Of a stretch of DNA of 64,000 nt, positions 46,184 through 54,476 are shown in pieces; the first letter of the stretch is position 1; each line of letters opens with the position of its first letter. The notes beneath the pieces are model-generated. The model searched no databases. It was not told the DNA's origin and saw only the letters and a program-made list of their open reading frames with translations. The translations under genes and the position numbers were made by a program. The stretch is from Nannocystis bainbridge (GTDB taxonomy: Bacteria > Myxococcota_A > Polyangia > Nannocystales > Nannocystaceae). Where the stretch lies: NCBI RefSeq assembly GCF_028368995.1, contig NZ_JAQNDL010000005.1, forward strand, positions 258,501 through 322,500, read 5' to 3'.

Positions 46184-46660
46184 ATGAATTTCGCACCGCA
46201 GAAGCAACACCAGTGGCTGCAGCAGCTCATCGGCGAGTGGACCTACGAGACCGACCCCTCGGTCGACCCCGGCCCGGGCGGAGCCAGCCGCGGCCGCGAG
46301 ACCGTGCGCGCGCTCGGGGACCTGTGGATCGTCGCCGAGGGCAGCGGCGATCAGCCCGGCAGCAGCCCCGGCGCCTCGCTGATGACCCTCGGCTACGACG
46401 CGCAGAAGGAGCGCTTCGTCGGCACCTGGGTCGGCGCGACGATGCCTCACCTGTGGGTCTACGAGGGCTCGCTCGACGCCAGCGGCCGGCTGCTCAACCT
46501 CGACAGCGAGGGCCCGGCGATGTCGGGCCAGGGCCTCGGGAAGTACCGCGACGTCATCGAGCTCGTCAGCCCGGACCACCGGATCTTCTCGGGCAACGCG
46601 CTGCGGCCCGACGGCTCGTGGCAGCCGCTCATGCGCACGCACTACCACCGCGTCCGCTAG
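46184..46660 (+). CDS. DUF1579-family protein, 158 aa
   Basis: ATG 46184 has CAAGGAG seven bases upstream. The sequence matches the DUF1579 pattern: HQWLQQLIGEWTYETD near the start, RETVRALGDLWIVAEG, SLMTLGYDAQKERFVGTWV and a final DGSWQPLMRTHYHRV. These are small beta-barrel cytoplasmic proteins of unknown function, in the wider lipocalin/THAP4-like fold group. It appears to be a single gene, followed by a 14-bp repeat array 55 bases downstream. Confidence 0.88.
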   Translation: MNFAPQKQHQWLQQLIGEWTYETDPSVDPGPGGASRGRETVRALGDLWIVAEGSGDQPGSSPGASLMTLGYDAQKERFVGTWVGATMPHLWVYEGSLDASGRLLNLDSEGPAMSGQGLGKYRDVIELVSPDHRIFSGNALRPDGSWQPLMRTHYHRVR

Positions 46661-46714
46661 CCTCGCGCCTGCGGCCTCGCGCGGCCGGCATCGCGCGCTC
46701 GTGCCGGGGAGCGA

Positions 46715-46788
46715 CATGCTTCTCGGGACATGCCTCATCGGGCATGTCCTCATGCGCATGACCACACGGGCATGTCCAAACGGACACC
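46715..46788. repeat. 14-bp CATG-phase repeat array, 5 units
   Basis: CATG at 46715, 46729, 46743, 46757 and 46771 and CACC at 46785, each 14 bases apart. Decamers: CTTCTCGGGA, CCTCATCGGG, TCCTCATGCG, ACCACACGGG, TCCAAACGGA. It lies between the DUF1579 gene and the next lipoprotein gene. Confidence 0.9.
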
Positions 46789-46947
46789 TCGTGGGCGCGC
46801 GCCCCCGTGTCGCCGCGCACCTGTTGGTCCGCCGGCCCCCAGCACCCGGGCAGCCCCGAGTCCGGGTGCTCGCACGTGCGCGCGTGCGGGGAAACTCTCG
46901 ACCTCGCCCTGCAATTTCTGGCCGCCGATCGGCGACTACGACGGCCC

Positions 46948-47538
46948 ATGAAGCGCTCCACCTTCGCCCGCACAGCACCCTGCCTGACCCTCGTCCTCGC
47001 GCTCGCCTGCCAGCCCGACGCTGCCGACAGCACCACCGACGGCGCCAGCGACTCCACCACGCTCGCCACCACGGGCACCGACACCGACGCCCCGACCACG
47101 ACCGAGACCACCAGCGACGAGGCCCAGCCGGCGCCGTGCGACGGCATCCCGCCCGCGCTAGCGAGCGGCGGCGCCGTCGCCGTCGCGGTGATGGACGCGC
47201 CGGACGAGATCAGCGTCCAGCTCAGCGACGACGCGATCACCTGCGCCGAGAACGAGCCGACCCTGACCTGCAAGGGCGACTGGTTCCTGCGCATCAACCT
47301 CCCGCTGGCGGTGCAGACGCCAGGGAACTACGCGCTGAGCGATCTTTCGACCCTCGCGCTCACGGGCGTCGAGGAGTGCAACAGCTCGACCGGCGGCAAC
47401 CTCAAGGGCACGCTGCAGATCGTCTCCGTCGACGAGGTCGAGGTCACGGCCCGGCTGTGCAACCTCGAGGGCGCGTGGGCCGACGCCAACCCGACCGTCG
47501 CCGCCGACTTCAGCTTCGTCGCCCCGCGCTGCCCGTGA
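46948..47538 (+). CDS. Thr-rich lipoprotein, 196 aa
   Basis: ATG 46948 begins a signal peptide ending in LALAC, followed by a Thr/Asp/Ser tether to about residue 60. The remaining domain is beta-rich (AVAVAVMDAPDEISVQLSDD, DWFLRINLPLAVQTPGNYAL, VEVTARLCNLEGAW) with several Cys. Its family is unknown. Surface or periplasmic location is likely. The next gene begins 62 bases downstream. Confidence 0.75.
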   Translation: MKRSTFARTAPCLTLVLALACQPDAADSTTDGASDSTTLATTGTDTDAPTTTETTSDEAQPAPCDGIPPALASGGAVAVAVMDAPDEISVQLSDDAITCAENEPTLTCKGDWFLRINLPLAVQTPGNYALSDLSTLALTGVEECNSSTGGNLKGTLQIVSVDEVEVTARLCNLEGAWADANPTVAADFSFVAPRCP

Positions 47539-47600
47539 GCGACGGCGGCGGCGCAGGGCGGCGAGGCGCAGCCCCGGCCGCCCTGATAGGCTGACGCAGC

Positions 47601-48305
47601 ATGCCTCCCCGGACGCTCGTGAAGGCCGACCCGCTCGCCGTCGCGGTGACGCGGGCCATCCAGCGCGGCGAGGTCGCCGAGCTGGGGCGGCTGCTCCGCG
47701 ACCACCCCGACCTGGCCACCGCGCAGATCGTCGACGACGACGGCAGCGCCCGCACGCTCCTGCACGTCGCCACCGACTGGCCCGGGCAGTTCCCGGCCGG
47801 CGTCGCGACCGTCCGGGCCCTCGTCGCCGCGGGCGCCGTGATCGACGCCCCGTTCGTCGGCCCGCACCGCGAGACGCCCCTGCACTGGGCCGCCAGCGCC
47901 GACGACATCGCGGTGCTCGACGCGCTGCTCGACGCCGGCGCCGACATCGAGGCGCCGGGCTCCGTCATCGCCGGCGGCACCGCCCTCGCCGACGCGGTGG
48001 CGTTCGGCCAGTGGCGGGCCGCGCGACGGCTGGTCGAGCGCGGCGCCCGGGCCACGCTGTGGCAAGCCGCCGCGCTGGGCCTGACGGCGCAGCTCGAGGC
48101 GGCGCTGGCCGCCTCACCGCCGCGTGAGGCGATCACGAACGCGCTGTGGTGCGCCTGTCACGGCGGCCAGCGACAGACGGCCGAGCTGCTGCTCGCGCAC
48201 GGCGGCGACCCCGAGTGGGTCGGCCACGACGGCCTGACCCCGGCAGCGGCGGCCCGGCGCAGCGGCGCCCACGAGCTCGCGGCCTGGCTGCAGGCGCGCG
48301 ACTGA
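47601..48305 (+). CDS. Ankyrin-repeat protein, 234 aa
   Basis: Starts MPPRTLVKADPLAVAVTRAI with no signal peptide. About five ankyrin repeats are visible, with TPLHWAASADDIAVLDALLDAGADI as the clearest copy, then GTALADAVAFGQWRAARRLVERGA and DGLTPAAAARRSGAHELAAWL. It is a protein-binding scaffold in the cytoplasm with no enzymatic domain. A 14-bp array starts six bases after its stop. Confidence 0.88.
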   Translation: MPPRTLVKADPLAVAVTRAIQRGEVAELGRLLRDHPDLATAQIVDDDGSARTLLHVATDWPGQFPAGVATVRALVAAGAVIDAPFVGPHRETPLHWAASADDIAVLDALLDAGADIEAPGSVIAGGTALADAVAFGQWRAARRLVERGARATLWQAAALGLTAQLEAALAASPPREAITNALWCACHGGQRQTAELLLAHGGDPEWVGHDGLTPAAAARRSGAHELAAWLQARD

Positions 48306-48310
48306 TCGCG

Positions 48311-48384
48311 CATGCCCTTCAGGACATGTCCGTTCGCGCATGCTCATGAGGACATGCTCCATCGAGCATGTCCCCATGGACATC
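48311..48384. repeat. 14-bp CATG-phase repeat array between convergent genes, 5 units
   Basis: CATG at 48311, 48325, 48339, 48353 and 48367 and CATC at 48381. The array fills the whole gap between the stop of the ankyrin gene (48305) and the stop of the convergent GH15 gene (48390). Each unit forms TGTCC-N4-GGACA-type stems on both strands. Confidence 0.92.
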
Positions 48385-48389
48385 CCGCC

Positions 48390-50222
48390 TCACCCGAGCG
48401 CGCGCTCGAGGTTGAACGCCGCGCTGATCAGCGACAGGTGCGTGAACGCCTGCGGGAAGTTGCCGAGCGCCTCGCCGTGCTCGCCGGTCTCCTCCGAATA
48501 CAGCCCCAGGTGGTTGCCGTAGCCGATCATGCGCTCGAACAGCAGGCGCGCCTCGTCGAGCAGCTTCGGGTGGGCGCGGCCGGCCCGGGTCAGCGCCTCG
48601 ACCAGCCAGAACGAGCACATGTTGAACGTGCCCTCCTTGCCGGGCAGGCCGTCGGGCAGCTGGTCCGGGTGGTAGCGGTAGACCAGGCCGTCGGACACCA
48701 GCCCGCCCTGGTTCGGCGGGCGCTGGATCGCCTCGAGCGTCTTCAGCATGCGCGGGTCGTCGGGCCCGAGGAAGAACACCAGCGGCATCAGCAGCGCCGA
48801 CGCGTCGAGCGAGCGCTCGTCGTACGCGGCCACGAACGACTGCTCCTCGTCGCTCCAGCCGCGGGTGAAGATCGCCTCGTAGATGTCGTCGCGGGCGCGG
48901 AGCCAGCGCTCGCGCGGGGCCGGGAACGAGCGCTTGTCGGCCAGGCGCAGCGCCCGGTCGAGCGCGACCCAGCACATCACCTTGGAGTTGAGGTTGTGGC
49001 GCATGCCGCTGCGCGGCTCCCAGATCCCGTGGTCGGGCCGGTGCCAGCTCTCGCCGACAAAGTCGACGATCCGGCGCAGGTGCATCCACGCGTCGTAGGA
49101 GATCGGGCGGCTGTGCTTGTTCGAGAGGTAGACCGCGTCGAGCAGCTCGCCGTAGATGTCGAGCTGGAACTGGCTGTGCGCCGCGTTGCCGACCCGCACC
49201 GGCTTGGCGCCGCGATAGCCGGCCAGGTGCGGCAGCTCGTACTCCTCGATGCAGGTGTCGCCCTCGACCGTGTAGAGCAGCCGCAGCGGCGACCCGTCCT
49301 CGCCGGGCGGCTCGTGGTAGCGGCGGTCGAGCCAGCCCATGAACGCGTCGGCCTCCTGCGTGAAGCCGATGCGCAAGAACCCGTACAGCGTGAACGCGGC
49401 GTCGCGCATCCACGTGTAGCGGTAGTCCCAGTTGCGCACGCCGCCGGGCGTCTCGGGCAGGCCGAGGGTCGGCGCCGCGACGATCGCCCCGGTCGGCTCG
49501 TAGGTCAGCAGCTTGAGCGTCAGCGCCGAGCGGTGCACCGTCTCGCGCCAGCGCCCGCGGTACGAGCAGCGCGACAGCCAGCGCCGCCAGTAGTCGACGG
49601 TCCAGCGGAACAGGGTCTCCGACTCGTCGGGATCGGGCCCACGCGGGCAGTGGCTGTTGCCGCCGCCGCGGAACACGAACACCGCGTGCTCGCCCTGGCG
49701 CAGGACGAAGCGGGCGTGCACGCCGCCCCGCTCGCCGCGCGTCAGCGGCACGCTCGACGACAGCGACATCGTCACGTCGGGCGCTTGGAACACCGCCCCG
49801 AACTCGGTGAGCTCGACCTCGTGCGACGCGCGCGCGTAGTCGAAGGCCGGGCGGCAGTCGGCGCGCAGGCTCACCTCGCCGCGGACCGCCCGCACGCGGC
49901 GCACGATCTGGTGGTGCCAGCCGTGATCGAGCTCGTCCCCGACCGGCATGAAGTCCTCGATCTCCACCACCCCGCCCTCGCAGAAGAACCGCGTGACGAG
50001 GATGTTGGTGTCGGGCCAGTAGAACTGCTTGCTCGGGGCCGCCTGGTCCTCAGCGCTGATGCGGAACTCGCCGCCCTTCTCGTCGTCGAGCAGCGACGCG
50101 AACACGCTGGGCGAGTCGAACCGCGGGTGACAGAACCAGTCGATCGCGCCGTTGGTGCCGACCAGCGCGATGGTCCGCATGTTGCCGATGATGCCGTGAT
50201 CGTGGATGGGCAGATATGCCAT
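48390..50222 (-). CDS. Glycoside hydrolase family 15 (glucoamylase/trehalase-type)
   Basis: 610 aa, no signal peptide. The N-terminal beta domain starts YLPIHDHGIIGNMRTIALVGTNGAIDWFCHPRFDSPSVFA, typical of bacterial GH15. The (alpha/alpha)6 barrel follows, with NWDYRYTWMRDAAFTLYGFLR and, late, EGTFNMCSFWLVEALTRAGR, which carries one of the catalytic Glu residues; the other should lie in GDTCIEEYELPHLAGYRG. GH15 enzymes release glucose from maltooligosaccharides, or in some lines from trehalose. It is the second gene of an operon with a glucose-dehydrogenase-like SDR gene (seven bases between them), divergent from gluconokinase. Confidence 0.92.
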   Translation of the reverse strand: MAYLPIHDHGIIGNMRTIALVGTNGAIDWFCHPRFDSPSVFASLLDDEKGGEFRISAEDQAAPSKQFYWPDTNILVTRFFCEGGVVEIEDFMPVGDELDHGWHHQIVRRVRAVRGEVSLRADCRPAFDYARASHEVELTEFGAVFQAPDVTMSLSSSVPLTRGERGGVHARFVLRQGEHAVFVFRGGGNSHCPRGPDPDESETLFRWTVDYWRRWLSRCSYRGRWRETVHRSALTLKLLTYEPTGAIVAAPTLGLPETPGGVRNWDYRYTWMRDAAFTLYGFLRIGFTQEADAFMGWLDRRYHEPPGEDGSPLRLLYTVEGDTCIEEYELPHLAGYRGAKPVRVGNAAHSQFQLDIYGELLDAVYLSNKHSRPISYDAWMHLRRIVDFVGESWHRPDHGIWEPRSGMRHNLNSKVMCWVALDRALRLADKRSFPAPRERWLRARDDIYEAIFTRGWSDEEQSFVAAYDERSLDASALLMPLVFFLGPDDPRMLKTLEAIQRPPNQGGLVSDGLVYRYHPDQLPDGLPGKEGTFNMCSFWLVEALTRAGRAHPKLLDEARLLFERMIGYGNHLGLYSEETGEHGEALGNFPQAFTHLSLISAAFNLERALG

Positions 50223-50229
50223 CGCCTCA

Positions 50230-50994
50230 CTACTCCTCGTGGAACCACGTCATCCCGCCGTCGACGAAGTACGTCGAGCCGGTCACGTAGGCCGCGTCCT
50301 CCGACGCCAGAAACGCCGCGATCCCGGCGACGTCGGCCGGTTGGCCGATGCGCTTCAACGGGATCCGCGTCAGCAGCTCCTCGCGCTTGCGCCGGTCGTC
50401 GACCACGTCGCGGTTGATGTCGGTGCGGATGGCGCCCGGGGCGATCGCGTTGACGGTGATCCCGCGCGGGCCGAGCTCGGCCGCGAGGTCGCGCGTCAGC
50501 ATGCGGACCCCGCCCTTGGCCGCGCAGTAGGCGGCGTGGCCGGGGAACGCCAGCTCCTCGTGGACCGAGCTGACGTTGATGACCTTGCCCGCCCGCTCGC
50601 CGGCGAGCCACCGCCGCACCACCGCCTGCGTGGTGAAGAAGGTGCCCTTGAGGTTGGTGTCGATCACCTTGTCGTAGTCGGCCTCGGTCACCTCGACGAA
50701 CGGCGCCCGCACCTCGACGCCGGCGTTGTTGACGAGGATGTCGATCGATCCCAGCGCCTGCCACGCATCGGCGACCAGCGTCTCGCACTCGCCGGTGCGC
50801 CCGACGTCGGCCTGCACCACCACCGCGCGCCGCCCCTCGCCGCGGACCAGGCGCGCGACCTCCTCGGCCGCCTCGCGGCTGCCGTTGTAGTTGACCGCGA
50901 CGTCGGCGCCCTCGCGCGCGAAGCGGAGGGCGATCTCGCGGCCGATGCCGCGGCTGGAGCCCGTGATCAGGGCCGTCTTCCCATTCAGGCGCAT
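50230..50994 (-). CDS. SDR of the glucose 1-dehydrogenase type
   Basis: 254 aa from ATG 50994, preceded by GGGAGGACGC; the open frame further upstream is repeat-derived. It is a classical SDR: TGSSRGIG cofactor motif, NNAG, Ser in NVSSVHEE, YCAAK active site, and the C-terminal SEDAAYVTGSTYFVDGGMTWFHEE, the form found in glucose 1-dehydrogenase and 3-oxoacyl-ACP-reductase-like enzymes. The Y-F-VDGG-T-F ending favours glucose 1-dehydrogenase. It is seven bases upstream of the GH15 gene. Glucose would be oxidised to gluconolactone; the substrate is inferred from family and context. Confidence 0.88.
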   Translation of the reverse strand: MRLNGKTALITGSSRGIGREIALRFAREGADVAVNYNGSREAAEEVARLVRGEGRRAVVVQADVGRTGECETLVADAWQALGSIDILVNNAGVEVRAPFVEVTEADYDKVIDTNLKGTFFTTQAVVRRWLAGERAGKVINVSSVHEELAFPGHAAYCAAKGGVRMLTRDLAAELGPRGITVNAIAPGAIRTDINRDVVDDRRKREELLTRIPLKRIGQPADVAGIAAFLASEDAAYVTGSTYFVDGGMTWFHEE

Positions 50995-50999
50995 GCGTC

Positions 51000-51523
51000 C
51001 TCCCATGCCCACGTCACGAGGCCATCCGTCGCAGCTCGCCGGCGGCGAGCGACGGGCGGTGCTTGCTCGCGCGTGCGCATCTCTCGAGGTGTGACGCACG
51101 CCGGCCCCACGAGCACGGCCTCGCGGCCGCATCGGTCGCCGCCGCGGGCCTCCACGCCGGCTCAGGCGGCCACGCGCGGCCGAACTTCGCGGCCCGCGGT
51201 GTTGACGCGACCGCACGCGCCCCTCGGCGCCCGCGGCTCGCGGAGTTGACGCGGCCGCCCCCACTGGCTCAGGCGACCTCGCGCGACCGATCCACGCGGT
51301 GTCGACGCGAGCCCACGCGACCCGCGGCTCGCGGAGTGGCCGCCCACGCGGGCTCAGGCGGCCATGCGCGGCCGCGATGTCGAAACAACCGCTCGAGACC
51401 GCGGCTCCCGGAGTGGCCGCCACGCGGGCTCAGGCGGCCACGCGCGGCCGCGGTGTCGACGCGAGCGCACCCGGCCCGCGGCTCGTGGTTGACGCGGCCG
51501 CCCCGGTGCGCTTGGCTCACCGC
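51000..51523. repeat. Imperfect 76-109 bp tandem repeats upstream of gluconokinase
   Basis: Four copies of a unit opening CACGCGGGCTCAGGCGGCCA or a close variant begin at 51153, 51262, 51345 and 51421 and run to about 51505. Each contains GTGTCGACGCGAG or a close variant and CCCGCGGCTCGCGGAGT. No gene is supported here. The rest of the gap should hold the divergent promoters of the SDR and gluconokinase genes. Confidence 0.7.
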
Positions 51524-52003
51524 GTGGTGATCGTCGTCATGGGCGTCTCCGGGGCCGGCAAGACCACCATCGGCCTGCGCCTCGCCGCCGCTCTCGGCGC
51601 GCGCTTCGTCGACGCCGACGATTTTCACCCGCCGGAGAGCCGGGCCAAGATGGCCGCCGGCGTCCCGCTCGACGACGCCGACCGCGCCCCGTGGCTGCAC
51701 ACGCTGTCGGCCGAGATCGACGGCTGGCTGCATCACGAAGGCGCCGTCGTGCTCGCCTGCTCCGCCCTGCGCGCCGTCCACCGCGCCGCGCTGCGCCGCG
51801 ACCCGTCCCACGTCGTGTTCGTGTACCTGCAGATCACCCCCGCCGTCGCCCGCGCCCGCCTGCTCGCCCGCCGCGACCACTACTTCAAGGCCGACCTGCT
51901 CGAGAGCCAGCTCGCGACCCTCGAGGAGCCCGACGACGCCGTCACCGTCGACGCCGACCAACCCGTCGAGGCGATCGTGGCCGACATCGTCGCCGGCCTG
52001 TGA
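51524..52003 (+). CDS. Gluconokinase
   Basis: About 160 aa. It matches the GntK family throughout: P-loop MGVSGAGKTT, DADDFHPPESRAKMAAGVPLDDADRAPWL, CSALRAVHRAALRRD, ARRDHYFKADLLESQLATLEEP and a final VDADQPVEAIVADIVAGL. It phosphorylates gluconate to 6-phosphogluconate with ATP in the cytoplasm. GTG 51524 is used as start; GTG 51527 and TTG 51512 are alternatives, and no clear ribosome-binding site decides. The neighbours (divergent SDR and GH15) suggest a route from oligosaccharide via glucose and gluconate to 6-phosphogluconate. Confidence 0.9.
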   Translation: MVIVVMGVSGAGKTTIGLRLAAALGARFVDADDFHPPESRAKMAAGVPLDDADRAPWLHTLSAEIDGWLHHEGAVVLACSALRAVHRAALRRDPSHVVFVYLQITPAVARARLLARRDHYFKADLLESQLATLEEPDDAVTVDADQPVEAIVADIVAGL

Positions 52004-52039
52004 CAGGCTCAGAAGCGGCCATCGTCGCGCGGCGCACCG

Positions 52040-52112
52040 CATGTCCTCGCGAACATGTCCTCCTGGACATGGACATCGGGACCTGCTCGCTCGAACATGT
52101 CCCGAGGTCACC
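52040..52112. repeat. 14-bp CATG-phase repeat array, 4-5 units
   Basis: CATG at 52040, 52054 and 52068, CCTG at 52082 and CATG at 52096, all 14 apart. It sits between the stops of the convergent gluconokinase and transglutaminase-like genes. Confidence 0.88.
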
Positions 52113-52182
52113 AGCGCCAGCGCTCGAGATCGCGGCTCACGCCCGCCCGCGCGTGCTCCAGGCCGGGCGCTCCCGAGCCGCC

Positions 52183-53736
52183 CTACCCTGACGCGTGGAC
52201 CTGCAGCTCGCCCACGCCCTGGTACGTCCCGTAGAGCGTCGGCGACGTGAAGATCCGGACCGCGTAGGTCCCCTTCGCCAGCGGCCCGCACGACACCGCC
52301 ACGTCGCGCGTCCCGGTGACCTCGCACTCGACCGCCGCCGCGCTGTCCTCCGGGACAGCCTTGACGATCAGGTTGCGGCCGCGCGGGTTGTCGAGGCTCA
52401 GCGTGAACTCGCGCTGCACCGTCACCTGCGAGCGGCGGGGCTCGACCAGCTGCAGGCCGTCGGCGAAGAACTTGGGCCGCATCATCGGCTGGCGGGCGAA
52501 CTCGCCGCGGGACAGCGGCTGCTCGCGCAGCTGCCAGGCCGGCTCCTCCGGGAAATGCGTCACCCCGATCAGCGCCGGCGGCACGAACAAATAGTCGGAG
52601 CGGTACTCGCGGACGAACGCGCCGTCCTTGAGGTGACCCGAGTCCCACGTGGCGTCGATGAGGTACCAGCGGCCGTCGATGCGCGCGGCGTTCCACGCGT
52701 GCGACTCGCCCTCGACCTCGCGCGACAGCCCGCGCGCGTCGCCGACGACGACCACCACCTCGTCGCCGGTGACCGCCGCGATCGCCCGCATCAGGTTGGC
52801 GTAGCCGGCACACACGGCCAGGCGCGCGGCGAACACCGCCTCGGCGCGCTGGTCGGGGTAGACGTCGCGGTTCAGGTACGACGCGGCGTCGTAGGCGAGG
52901 TGGGTGGCGACGAAGTCGTGGATAGCCTTGATCCGGCGCGCCGGGTCGGGCTCGCTGGCGGCGAGGTGACGGCCGACGGTGTCGATGCTGGTGCGCGCCG
53001 CGTCGGGCATCGCCAGCACCGCCGGGTGGAGCTCCGCCGGCGACGGCCATGCCGGGCCATTCACCGCGACCACGGGCTCGCTCGCGGGCGCGGGCTCGAC
53101 CTCCGGCGTCGGCGTCGGCTCGGCGCCCGTGGGCACGGGCGTCGGCTGCGGCGGCCGCTGCCACGGGTCACGCCACGCGTCGTCCTCGGCGGGCGCCGGC
53201 TGCGGCGCCGGAGCCTCGGCCGGCCGGGTCTCGATCAGCCCCTCGTACTCGTTGTCGTGGGCCGCCTCGTACAGCCACTGCAGGCCGTCGGCCGCCCGCA
53301 GCAGCCCGGCGCGGGCGCGGCCCGTCAGCGGGTGCTGCACGCCCTCGAGGAACCAATCGCCGCGCGTCGAGATCGCCGTGAACACCGCCTCGGGCCGCGA
53401 CCACAGCAGCGCCGTCAAGAACGCCAGGTTGACCACCAGCGTGCGCAGCACGATCCGGTCCCACGTCGTCAGCACCCGCCGGTCGCGCTGCGAGCCCCGG
53501 CGCAGCAGCCGGGACAACATGTCCCAAGCGACAGGTACGATCGGGAACAGCAGCAGGCCCGCGACGCACACCAGCCACACCGGCCCGTTGCGGTAGGCCG
53601 CCAGCGACGAGGCGACCCACACCCCGAGGGCCGGCGCCACCACCACCACGGCCGCCCAGATCGCGCGAAGAAGCCAGAATAACAACGTTCCGAGCCAGCT
53701 CAGCCGCGCACGCGTCATCCTGGCCGAGCCTAGCAC
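52183..53736 (-). CDS. Membrane-anchored transglutaminase-like protein
   Basis: 517 aa (an internal start MTRARLSW would remove six residues). Several N-terminal hydrophobic helices (AIWAAVVVVAPALGVWVASS, VWLVCVAGLLLFPIVPVAW, VVNLAFLTALLW) are followed by a Pro/Ala/Glu-rich linker. The core is transglutaminase-like: Cys in LAVCAGYANLM, His in ESHAWNAARIDGRWY and Asp in LIDATWDSG, in the Cys-His-Asp order of that superfamily. Such proteins cleave or cross-link peptides; here the core should face the periplasm. The C-terminal beta domain is unassigned. A 14-bp repeat unit (CATG 53518, CAGG 53532) lies in the coding sequence and encodes part of WDMLSRLL. Confidence 0.85.
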   Translation of the reverse strand: MLGSARMTRARLSWLGTLLFWLLRAIWAAVVVVAPALGVWVASSLAAYRNGPVWLVCVAGLLLFPIVPVAWDMLSRLLRRGSQRDRRVLTTWDRIVLRTLVVNLAFLTALLWSRPEAVFTAISTRGDWFLEGVQHPLTGRARAGLLRAADGLQWLYEAAHDNEYEGLIETRPAEAPAPQPAPAEDDAWRDPWQRPPQPTPVPTGAEPTPTPEVEPAPASEPVVAVNGPAWPSPAELHPAVLAMPDAARTSIDTVGRHLAASEPDPARRIKAIHDFVATHLAYDAASYLNRDVYPDQRAEAVFAARLAVCAGYANLMRAIAAVTGDEVVVVVGDARGLSREVEGESHAWNAARIDGRWYLIDATWDSGHLKDGAFVREYRSDYLFVPPALIGVTHFPEEPAWQLREQPLSRGEFARQPMMRPKFFADGLQLVEPRRSQVTVQREFTLSLDNPRGRNLIVKAVPEDSAAAVECEVTGTRDVAVSCGPLAKGTYAVRIFTSPTLYGTYQGVGELQVHASG

Positions 53737-53870
53737 GGCGCCGGCGGCCGCGCCGTCCCTGGCGCAGCGGAGCGGCCTGCGCCGGTGGGGCGCGCGCGCT
53801 CACGGGAGCGAAGGGACGCGCGACACGACCCTCGCTACATTCGACGATTCAGCGCACCGCGACGCGCAGC

Positions 53871-54362
53871 TCAGCGGGGCTCGATGTGGAACACCAGCTC
53901 GGCGTGGTCCTCGCGGCCGAGGGCGTCGCTGACGGTCAGCGGCAGCACCCAGTCGCCGGGCGTGGTGAACTCGAGGCTCACCATCCACTTGAAGCCGTCG
54001 GGCGTGACCGGCCAGGCCTCGGCCGCCAGCGCCGCCTCCGACTCGTGGCGCGCGCGCCAGCCCGGCGCCAGCGCCAGCGTGAACGGCGGCTGCGGCACGT
54101 CGCCGTTGAACTGCGGGTCGTCGGGCACGGGATCGGGCCCGACCTCGATGTCGGCCGCGAGCGCCGTCGGGCCGACGTAATCCGGCCAGGCGCGACCCTC
54201 GGCGGCGCGCAAGGCGATCGAGAACTGGCCGTTGTCGGTGGCGATCGGCGTGTCGATCTCGACGTACGGACTGGGGTCCTCCTCGGGCGTACACGCGCCG
54301 GCGGTCACGACCGCGGCGACGAGGACGCTGCTGCTGAGTGCGGTTCGAATGCAGGGCACCAT
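53871..54362 (-). CDS. Lipoprotein with a beta-rich (FixH/YtkA-like?) domain
   Basis: 163 aa. The signal peptide ends in TAGAC, followed by a short Pro/Glu linker. The C-terminal part (TLALAPGWRARHESEAALAA ... GFKWMVSLEFTTPGDWVLPLTVSDALGREDHAELVFHIE) has the strand pattern of the FixH/YtkA-like group, a small copper- or calcium-related beta domain, but the match is loose. It is probably periplasmic or surface-located. It is a separate gene, 116 bases upstream of the HEAT-cyclophilin gene on the same strand. Confidence 0.65.
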   Translation of the reverse strand: MVPCIRTALSSSVLVAAVVTAGACTPEEDPSPYVEIDTPIATDNGQFSIALRAAEGRAWPDYVGPTALAADIEVGPDPVPDDPQFNGDVPQPPFTLALAPGWRARHESEAALAAEAWPVTPDGFKWMVSLEFTTPGDWVLPLTVSDALGREDHAELVFHIEPR

Positions 54363-54476
54363 GGTGCACCTCCCGAGGAGTCATACGCCGGGGCGACGGC
54401 CGGGCAACCGCAAGTCATGCGTGCCAGCGGCCTCGAGCGGACGCGAAGGCCTCGCGCGCCGCTCGCCCGGGCTGTC

